From Larix kaempferi (lineage: Eukaryota > Streptophyta > Pinopsida > Pinales > Pinaceae): a stretch of 64,000 nt of DNA. Below the pieces are notes generated by a model, which saw only the letters and a program-made list of their open reading frames with translations, was not told the origin of the DNA and searched no databases. Below are positions 55,934 to 64,000 of this stretch, in pieces. The translations under genes and the position numbers were made by a program. Position 1 is the stretch's first letter. Each line of letters begins with the position of its first letter. The stretch lies in contig BSBM01000809.1 of the NCBI GenBank assembly GCA_027924585.1, positions 2,249,001 through 2,313,000 of the forward strand, written 5' to 3'.

Positions 55934-56116
55934 ATGGAAAAATATAGAAAATTGGTGAAAAAGGCACAGGGGAAGGATAAAAGTGATTATTATGCCCGGT
56001 ATGATAATGGCAAAATGAGTGAAAAAAATATGACATTTACCGATTTCATCATTTCCCCCCAATTCAAGATGCTGCACGTCCCAGTGCAAGTGATTCGTCG
56101 AAATCACAGTCTATAG
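55934..56116 (+). CDS. Unrecognised short ORF (60 codons)
   Basis: Starts MEKYRKLVKKAQGKDKSDYY and ends VIRRNHSL. The composition is protein-like (charged, few rare residues). No family recognised. It could be a fragment or chance. Confidence 0.2.
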   Translation: MEKYRKLVKKAQGKDKSDYYARYDNGKMSEKNMTFTDFIISPQFKMLHVPVQVIRRNHSL

Positions 56117-56238
56117 TGTCTGTAGGCGCAACACAAGCTAACGGAGATAAGAGGAAATGAGCTTAGTAGCACTATCAGATGCATAGACACCCTGCACATC
56201 TACAAGTTTTTGCCATTGTTTTAATGCTTGCTTTTTAT

Positions 56239-56995
56239 TCACTGTATGAATACTTTGTCAGTCAGGAACTGGAAAAACAACAAAGGATAGAAAAATTGGA
56301 GACCAATCCATTGTAAAGAAGGTTCTTGGACAGAAGTAACATACAGTCGACTACTGTACAGGGCTGCCTGAATATTCGACAACGAATATGGATTGCGTTT
56401 CTTAAGCTCATCAGTAAGCTGATGCCAACGATCTTTGCAACTTTGTAATGCAGCCTTTGTTGACTTAGTATAGAAATCCATAAAACCCTCAATAGCGGCT
56501 GATTGTACTTGCTAATTATTGCCCGAATCCGTGGATGAGAAATGCGCTTACCATGCTCTTTAAGTAAATTTTGTAAGTGTATCAATCTCAAGTCGAACCC
56601 ATAAGGACTCCGTGAGCTCCATATGTTGATATAACCTTACTTTATTCTGTAGATAGGATTGCAATGCCCCTTGAATTGGTATCCGCCACAAAATGATTGA
56701 GGTTCCATTTAGTATTATGTCTTGCACAATTCATAATAGTAAATTCTGTAGCTTTGGAATGCTGGGAAAGTAAACCTTACAAAATGCCTTAATGGTTTCT
56801 TTGAAATTAACAGGTAAATTCGAAACCAGTCATTCAATTTGCAGTCGCATCCCTTGCTCTTTCAGATGTATCACATAGACCCATGATGGAGGTATGCAGT
56901 TGAGTAACTTTGTAGCCAATTCTCCCATTTGCGTTATTTTGTGCTGTAGAGTGCATATTTCATTGTCTTTTTGTCGCAGGTCTTCTTGGTGTTTC
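56239..56995 (-). pseudogene. Unrecognised decayed coding sequence, part downstream of Copia-3
   Basis: Minus-strand reading beside the insertion: HQEDLRQKDNEICTLQHKI, TQMGELATKLLNCIPPSWVY and VIHLKEQGMRLQIE then stop. Further on, after breaks: LIHLQNLLKEHGKRISHPRI and ALQSCKDRWHQLTDELKKRN. Heptad-like Leu/Ile spacing suggests a coiled coil at the start. The family is unknown to me. Confidence 0.4.
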
Positions 56996-57181
56996 AAATA
57001 GATTACCAGGAGAATACAAAACAGAACACTGCTTGATTGATATGAATAAAAGTTACAAATATATAAGCTTGGAGAGCCTTCAACAAACTCCTACAAAAGT
57101 GGATCTCAAACTACACGTACACTAACAATCTAGCAATATACTAATTTAAGTATTTCGACATTATTATTCCAACACTCCCCC

Positions 57182-60100
57182 TTAATGGAGAAATGGATTC
57201 TCTACCACACCTAACTGTTTCCTACATTCTTCAAAACTCATATTTCCAAGAGGCTTGGTAAAGATGCCAGCCACATTCTCAGTGGTATTACAGTAGGTCA
57301 AGACAATTTCCTTCTCTTGTATCTTTTCTCTTACAAAATGATGTTGAATTTCAACTTGCTTGGTTCTGACATGATAAATTGGATTGTATGCCAATTTAAT
57401 AGAGCTTTGATTGTCACATTTGAGAACAATTGGCTTCATTTGCTTGTTGCCAATATCTTCAAGAATTCTCCTTAACCAAACAGCTTCACAAGTAGCATTG
57501 CATAGAGCTTTGTATTCAGCTTCTGTTGATGATAAAGGAACAGTTGGCTGTTTCTTACTGCCCCATGACACGGCCCCTGTACCTATGTTGAATGCATATC
57601 CTGAGGTTATTTTCCCGTCATCAGGATTTCCAGCCCAATCTGAATTAGAGTAACTTGTCAACTCAACATCACAATCATCAATATACATAATACCGAAATT
57701 AACAGTTCCTTTAAGATATCGAAGGACTTTCTTTGCAGCTATCCAGTGGCTTTCCAGTGCTTTAGCCATGAACTGACTCAAGATGCTGACATAATATGCT
57801 ATGTTTGGTCTGGTAGTGGTAAGATAGTTTAAACTTCTCACCAACTGGCAATACAGAACACCATTTGCCTCTTTAGTTTCATCAAGACTAGATAACTTAA
57901 CATTCTGTTCTAAAGGTGTTGATACTGCCTTGCTTTCACTCATATTGAATCTTTCCAGAATCTCCCTTGAGTATTTACTTTGAGTGACCATTGTTTTATT
58001 GCCTTCTCTCCATATCTTCAGACCTAAACAATAATGTATTTCACCAAGATCCTTCATTTCAAATATCTCTGCTAATTGAATCTTAATATCTTCAATCAAA
58101 TGAGAAGCACTGCCAGTGATAATCAAATCATCAACATATAGGGATATCAAAGCAACATTCCCATTTTCATCCTTTTTGACATACAGATTATGATCTTTTT
58201 TGCTTTTCACAAAACCTTTCTGAGCAAAGAATGAATCAATCTTAATATACCAAGATCTAGGTGCATGTTTCAAACCATATAAAGCTTTCTTGAGTTTACA
58301 GACAAGATCTTCTTCCCCTTTCTTTATAAATCCTTCAGGTTGAATTAAATAAACTTTTTCTTTTAAATCACCATTCAAAAATGCAGATTTAACATCTAAC
58401 TGATGAACTTTCCAATTCTATTGTGTAGCTAATGCAATCATGACTCTAATTGTATTTAACTTAGCTACATGTGCAAAAGTGTCTTCATAATCAATTCCTT
58501 CCTTTTGTGAATAGCCTTTTGCAACTAATCTGGCCTTGTATTTGTCAATACTTCCATCTGCATTAAATTTGGTTTTATATAGCCATTTACATCTTATGGG
58601 AACTTTGTTTTCAGGCAGCTTAGTTAATTCCCAAGTTTCATTCTTCATTATTGATTCATATTCTTCATTCATTGTAGTATTCCAGTCCTTATGATTTTTG
58701 GCTTGTTCATAAGAAGTAGGCTCTACAACATTCATTAGATGTGTCATCAATGCATAGTCTTTATTCCTGGAGGGTATCTGAATTGTTCTTGTTGACTTCC
58801 TCAGTGGTCCACCACTTTCTGCACTTTCATTTCTGCTTTTTTGAGGCGTAGGAGTGGTTGGAGTGTGTACGCTGCTTTCACCTTGTTGTTGTACCTGTTC
58901 CTTTTCCTGTTCCTATTCCTGTTCATCATCTATATCAATTTTCACATGAACATCATTGTCATAAGGAGTATGCTAGACATCATACTTTATTTCTTCATTT
59001 GTAGTTTCATGAAAAATCACATCTCTGCTTGCTATGAGCTTATGTGTACTAAGATCAAACAATTTGTATGCCTTATGATCATCATAATAACCAAGAAATG
59101 TACACTTAATAGATTTTGCATCCAGTTTTCTTCTCTCATCTTTGGGAATATGAGCAAATGCCTTGGAACCAAATATTCTTAAATGACCAACTTTAGGTTT
59201 ATAGCCATAAAGAACTTCAAAAGGTGCTTTTAAATCTAGAATCTTAGTTGGACTTCTATTCTTTAAATAAACAACAGTGTTAATGGCTTCTGCCCAAAAG
59301 CCATTAGAGATATTTTTACCTTTTAACATGCTGCGAACACATTCCACTAATGTCCTGTTCTTCCTTTCAGCTACACTGTTTTGTTGTGGTGTAGAAGGCA
59401 CTGTGAATTGTTGAATGATCCCATTGTTCTTGCAGTAGCTATCAAAAGTTCCCGAGGTATATTCTCCACCTTGATCAAATCTGAGTATCTTGATGCATTT
59501 GCCTGTCTGCTTTTCCACCATAGTTTTGAATTCTTTAAAATATTCAAATACATCACTCTTTTTCCTTATAAAATAAACCCAAGTAAACTTTGATTTGTCA
59601 TCAACAAATATAAGAAAATACCTTGTACCACCAAGTGATAAGGTTTGCATGAGACCACAGACATCAATATGTATTAATTCAATTAATTCTCTCTGTTTCT
59701 TCTCTTTATGCACTGGAAATTCTTCCCTATGCTGCTTTCCTAGTGCACAAACTTCACATTCTATATGCTCATGTTTCAAAACAGGAAGCCCTTCAACCAT
59801 CAATTTCTTCTGAAGTAGCACTAAGTCAGTTTGATTAAGATGTCCATACCTGCGATGCCATAGCTCTTTAGTTGTCATTGTAGTAGATGTCAATGCTTGA
59901 TGATTGGACTTTGTGACATCAAGCTTATACAGTCCTCCAATTCTTGTCCCTGTGGCTATGACATTATAATGATTCTGAATATCTTTCACAAGACAATGAG
60001 ACTGCATAAATTCTACATTTAGATTTTGATCAGTTATTGTGGAAACAAAAATCAAATTCTTTTTGATGCCTGAAACATACAACACATCATGAATCTGTTT

Positions 60101-60316
60101 CTTTTGGCCATTAGGTAATTTCACACATATTACTCTATAACCCTGAATCTTATGAGATCTATTATCTCCTAAATATATGTGTGTTTCATCTGTGCTCTCA
60201 TGATATTCATCAAACCACTCTTTGACACAAGACATATGGGCTGAGGCACCTGAATCTATGAACCATGCATTTTCATCATCAGTTTCTGCAGACAATGCAG
60301 CTTCTGAAATAAACAA
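57182..60316 (-). pseudogene. pol: Copia-3 pol, one frame with three amber stops
   Basis: About 1045 codons in a single frame. Protease WFIDSGASAHMSC; pre-integrase LWHRRYGHLNQTDL and CEVCALGKQH; integrase with IHIDVCG, LRFDQGGEYTSG and SVAERKNRTLVE (D, D, E all present) plus the C-terminal YGYKPKVGHLRIFGSKAFAH; RT from [20 protein letters not shown] through LKKALYGLKHAPRSWY and LISLYVDDLIITG; RNase H with STEAEYKALCNATCE and KCDNQSSIKLAYNPIYH. TAG stops lie at about 58970 (after KYDV), about 58916 (in a Gln/Glu run) and 58418 (after ALATQ). Apart from these the gene reads as complete. Confidence 0.95.
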
Positions 60317-60318
60317 CT

Positions 60319-61196
60319 TTAAATTCTTAAACCTTCATTGATAGAGGTGTCGGTTGTCACATAATTTCCATTATGTTTTCTAAACTTCTGTTTGGATTCA
60401 TTAGTTTTCCTTTTATAACAGTCTTTAGCATAATGACCAGGTTTCCCACAGTAAAAACAACCATCATTTTTCTTCTCATGTGAATCAGATTTTGAGTGAG
60501 TCATACCTCTGTTTCTTGGTTGAAACTTGCTTGTTCTGTTTCTGTCCCATGTTTTTCCCTTGTATGGCTGTTTCCCTTTTGCTATTAACGCCAATTCTGA
60601 AGAATGAGAGTCCAGCGCAAACACCTTCATTCTTTCTTCTTCTTGTAGAAGAATCTCTGTTAACTCATTAAATGTAGGTGGCATTGCTCTACCTCCTAGA
60701 CTTGAAATAAAGACATGATAATCTCTAATTAAACCTTTTAATATAATAGTTACCATGTCAGTATTTGAAACAGTATCATCAATTGCACTTAAGTGATCAC
60801 ATAAATCTTTAATCCGGGAAACATAGCTGGTGATATTCTCATTTGTTGCCATTTTTATGGACAATAACTTAGTCTTCAGAAACATAATCCTATTGGAGTT
60901 TGTATTTTCATACAAACCTTTCAATATGTTCCAGGTCTCCTGGAAGTTTTACAATCTCTGATGTGCCAGATTATGTTGTCTTTGACAGACATCTGCAACA
61001 ACACTTTTGCCTTTGTTTCTCGTTTCTCCCAGTCTGCAACAGTAGCACCTGCGGGCTTGGTTTCATCTCCTTTTACTATAGTCCAGACATTCAATGCTTC
61101 GAATATAGTTAAGATCTTGAATTTTCAGTCAATGTAATTGTCTCCATCAAGCTTGGAAGCTTCGTTCAAATAATCATCGGGAAAGGAATTTGTCAT
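60319..61196 (-). pseudogene. gag: Copia-3 gag
   Basis: ATG at 61196-61194, MTNSFPDDYLNEASKLDGDN. TGA where Trp is expected (after NYID), then a frameshift near 60945 just before ETWNILKGLYENTN. From there it is open to 60319: LNELTEILLQEEERM-like core text, then an intact zinc knuckle CFYCGKPGHYAKDC. The pol frame differs from this gag frame. Confidence 0.9.
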
Positions 61197-61778
61197 AGCT
61201 GCTAAAACACTAATTCAAAAAATACCTCTGTTTGGAAAATACCTCTTTTCTAAAAAACTAATTCAGAAAAATACCTCTTCTTGGGAAAATACTTGATGTC
61301 GGATTGAATCCAGCTTTTCGCGTCTCTCGACACTTGATGCCCGCGAAAATCTCCTCACTAAAATACTTTGGAAGTGTACCACTGAATTTTCGCGGGTCCC
61401 CGGCTTGAAAGGGCGCGAAAATTAACTATTTTCACCCATATATTTCTGGAATCACACAGAGCTCTTGGCGTACCCTTCTCTCGTAGCAATGACGATTGCT
61501 TTCTCACTTCAGCAGTGTTCTTTCCCTCGGCTCATGCGCTCACGATGGTTGATCCCTTTGCCAGCTCCTTCACACGATCTCCTCCTTTGCACAAACGTTT
61601 AATATGACGGATGGTAGCTCCTTTCTCCAGCGAATTCACCAACGACAGCTCCTTTCTTAACTCAAACTCGGATCCTCCACGCACAGCAACTCTGCTGGGC
61701 CAGACTACAATCGTTGTACTTCAGCGATCACCCTCTCACGCAGCAACTCGACCATGCTTTACTCTCAGCTCTCACCAG

Positions 61779-61790
61779 GCTCTGATACCA
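61779..61790 (-). other. Copia-3 primer-binding site
   Basis: Minus strand TGGTATCAGAGC, perfect complement to initiator-Met tRNA, abutting the 5' LTR. Confidence 0.95.
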
Positions 61791-61959
61791 AAATAGATTA
61801 CCAGAAGAATACAAAACAGAACACGGCTTGATTAATATGAATACAAGTTACAAATATATAAGCTTGGAGAGCCTTCAACAAAAGTGGATTTCAAACTACA
61901 CGTACACTAACAATCTAACAATATGCTAATTTAAGTATTTCGACATTATTATTCCAACA

Positions 61960-62460
61960 ATTTCTCAATGACTAAATAGTATCCTGTTGATACATGTCGC
62001 GCTCGACTGCTTTTCCTTTGATCCAGTTGAGTTGATGAGTATGTTTAGTTATAGGGACACAACCTCCTTGGTGGGTAGTGGCAATATCCTTCCACTGATC
62101 CCTTTCCAGGTTCATTTGGTGTAATTGAGCGGTTAAATTTTGGAACTCATTGACTAACTGAGAGGACAAGGGAACTTATGATATAAGGGATACCTGGCAA
62201 GTGGCTTCTTTCACGTGCATTGGTAGAGGGGCTCCGCGTGTTAACTGTAGTGTTTTACCAGTTGTAGTTACATCAACGTCGACAGTGCCGAGGGATGATT
62301 CTATAGCAATATGTCTTCGTTTGAGTCGTTGATTCCGTGGCACTTCACTCGCTCAAGGTCTGCTCTTGAGATTGTATAAGGGACTGAGCTGCCTTGGGGG
62401 AAGGTTGTTCTTTCTGAGTACCTGAGTATCTTCATCCATTTTTTTCGGAGCTCGATCGAA
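61960..62460 (-). pseudogene. Unrecognised decayed coding sequence, part upstream of Copia-3
   Basis: Minus-strand pieces: SEVPRNQRLKRRHIAIESSL (near 62320-62380), TGKTLQLTRGAPLPMHVKEA (near 62220-62260) and VNEFQNLTAQLHQMNLERDQ followed by WKDIATTHQGG (62050-62160). It is separated from the part at 56239-56995 only by Copia-3. Breaks include a stop near 62395 and a frame change near 61985. Confidence 0.4.
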
Positions 62461-63422
62461 TTCTATAGCTTGCTACGTAGTGTTGCGCAACCATGGAGAA
62501 GAACCACTGCATTAGAAAGAAAGGCACATTGATTTTTCAACCATGGCGTAAAGGGCAAGGAAGCAAAAATGGTAAGCCATGCATATGAAAGAATGCCCTT
62601 CATAGGTTATGCATTTAATGATGTGATACATAACTTCATCCCACGGTCCTGATAAAGAAGTGCACTTGATGCCCTGCCCCGTATCTTCTATGTCTTCATT
62701 AGCGGTAAGGAAGCTCCCCTTGGCTCTAGTTGATTCAGTTCGTTCTTTATACTATCGCTTTCCCTGCCGTGAGAGCTTAGGTACACAAGCGAGGGCTCCC
62801 TCTATTACTTGCACTTCCAGTCCTTGAACTCATGTTTGCCTAGTACTGTTGTTGCTGAAATCGATTCCTATTTATTCAAATCTCCACCCATGTCTACTAT
62901 AAAAAGTCTATAGTTCAAAATTAATTGTGCAGGGTAATAGTGTTAATTTTAAAATGGAATACAACTATTACTCTTGCCACGCATGTCAACTTTAATGCGA
63001 GATTGCCATAATCTACTGTTATGACTCGATACATGCAATGAAATGACATAGTAACTGGTTGGTAGTTAGATCATGTGTAATTTGTTCAAGTCGTCTTTTT
63101 CACCACCCTTTCAAGTGCAACAACCATCACATCCCATTTCTTTCTCGTTTTCATGCAAGGAGGAGGTGAGTGATGCGGGTTCGAATCACAAAGGGATAGG
63201 AGATAAGAAAATACCAAAACTATATATAGACGTGGATTGGTGTTAGAAGTTAGGGTTGCAAAACCCTGCTTCAAAAAAACCCCATGGCTACTAAAAATAG
63301 AGTAATTCTTTGAAAGAAAGATCTACAGCTTAGAAACAATTAAAGGAAACCAAATATTATCACTTCATCTTTGATGTAGAGAATTTTGTCCAACTGAACG
63401 TTGTGATAGAAAAATGCTTAGT
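62461..63422. other. No gene seen
   Basis: Low-copy-looking sequence with only short ORFs. No recognised domain. Confidence 0.4.
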
Positions 63423-64000
63423 TACTACAAGGAGAACACTTTTTAGATGAGGTTATAGAGGAGGTTTATGTTTATATTAAGTATTGGTGTTTTATAACAT
63501 ACATGCATCGGTGCTATAAAAATAAAAATTGCACCATTGCTTTAAAAACATTATGAGCACATATGCATTATAAACATAAACGCATTGGTGCTTTATGTAA
63601 ATATCTTACCAGTGCTTTTTATAGTTATGAAAGCTTTGGTGCAGAACTAGGTAAATAACACACCCAATTGGTGCCTTCAGACGTTGTAATAATAACGCAT
63701 TGGTGTTCCTTATTTATGACAACGCACAAATATGTTCTATGAAATGCATTGGTGCATACTGATAACGAAAAAACATCATTGTGAGTCTTTGAGGCGTTTT
63801 TCTCATAGAAGCACCGGTGCTACACATTAATGACAATGCATCGGTGACAATTACATTTTATCTAAAAAATTTGCTACTTCCTTGGCTCCTTTATTATTAT
63901 AGAAAACATATCCTTCCATTGCAATTAGGTATACCATTTGTCCTTTCTTGTGCAACTGTATAAAGCAGGATTCCTCCGTGGGCCAAACAATGAGCTCAAC
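63423..64000 (+). mobile_element. Terminus of a CACTA (En/Spm) type DNA transposon, running off the window
   Basis: TACTACAAGGAGAACACTTT at 63423 matches the plant CACTA terminal pattern CACTACAAGAAAA...CACTTTTT with the first base changed. From 63481 to about 63846 a 10-bp motif GCATTGGTGC and variants recur at about 63505, 63531 (inverted), 63582, 63633, 63665, 63697, 63746, 63811 (palindromic) and 63838, the dispersed subterminal repeats that CACTA transposases bind. The body is outside the window. Confidence 0.6.

Larger units (their letters stand above)
56996..61959 (-). mobile_element. Copia-3: compact LTR retrotransposon with very short LTRs
   Basis: LTRs 56996-57174 (179 bp) and 61791-61959 (169 bp) differ by about seven substitutions and a 10-bp indel. 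In element orientation they start TGTTGGAATAAT and end AATCTATTT, not CA, directly before the primer site. Flanks are GTTTC and ATTTC (four of five match), a mutated target duplication. Total 4964 bp. Domain order on the minus strand is gag, protease, integrase, RT, RNase H. It lies outside the deacetylase gene as modelled. Confidence 0.95.

Noticed and set aside
60316-60924. Programmed frameshift between Copia-3 gag and pol
   Set aside because: Most plant copia elements use a single gag-pol frame. No slippery site was evident and other breaks are present, so a mutation is simpler.

Overview
The window comes from a land plant with a large, transposon-rich, AT-rich genome. Three things support this: an RPD3-type histone deacetylase gene split by plant-type introns, Ty1/copia elements primed by initiator-methionine tRNA, and plant hAT and CACTA remnants. 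A gymnosperm is plausible from the intron size and the heavy TE decay, but that is inference. No rRNA, tRNA or CRISPR was seen.

Layout: (1) 1-2555 holds the 3' half of a class I histone deacetylase (HDA6/HDA19 type) on the + strand in five exons; its 5' half lies upstream of the window. (2) A strong acceptor followed by 15 in-phase codons (stop included) and a poly(A) motif at 53670-53922 is the best candidate for its last exon. If so, positions 2556-53669 are one 51-kb intron packed with nested mobile elements. (3) In that interval: a small LTR element with target-site duplication (TSD) GGTCA (3151-4936); decayed copia, gypsy and LTR pieces and a large inverted repeat (5.5-20 kb); a non-autonomous hAT (about 14.9-16.06 kb); Copia-1 (22315-29355, TSD CTGTG); a copia gag relic (31.4-32.1 kb); an auxin-response-factor fragment (33.5-33.8 kb); an unassigned 588-codon reading frame (38670-40433); a gypsy gag with an Asp-tRNA-type primer site (43.3-44.35 kb), whose LTR was split by Copia-2 (44573-50608, TSD CCTAC); and a hAT transposase gene (51.0-53.1 kb). 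(4) Downstream of the gene lies sparse sequence, then Copia-3 (56996-61959) inserted into an unrecognised decayed coding sequence, and finally a probable CACTA terminus with subterminal repeats from 63423 to the window end.

The deacetylase is the only gene with a clear cellular role: removal of acetyl groups from histones in chromatin silencing. Everything else is mobile DNA or relics. The three copia elements with recognisable ends are all antisense to the deacetylase. All three are defective: Copia-1 has lost its integrase and carries a foreign intron-like segment in its place, Copia-2 has a mutated integrase Asp and zinc knuckle, and Copia-3 has three amber stops in one otherwise open pol frame. 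Differences between LTR pairs, counted by eye, put Copia-1 youngest (about 11 of 590), with Copia-2 and Copia-3 about twice as diverged.
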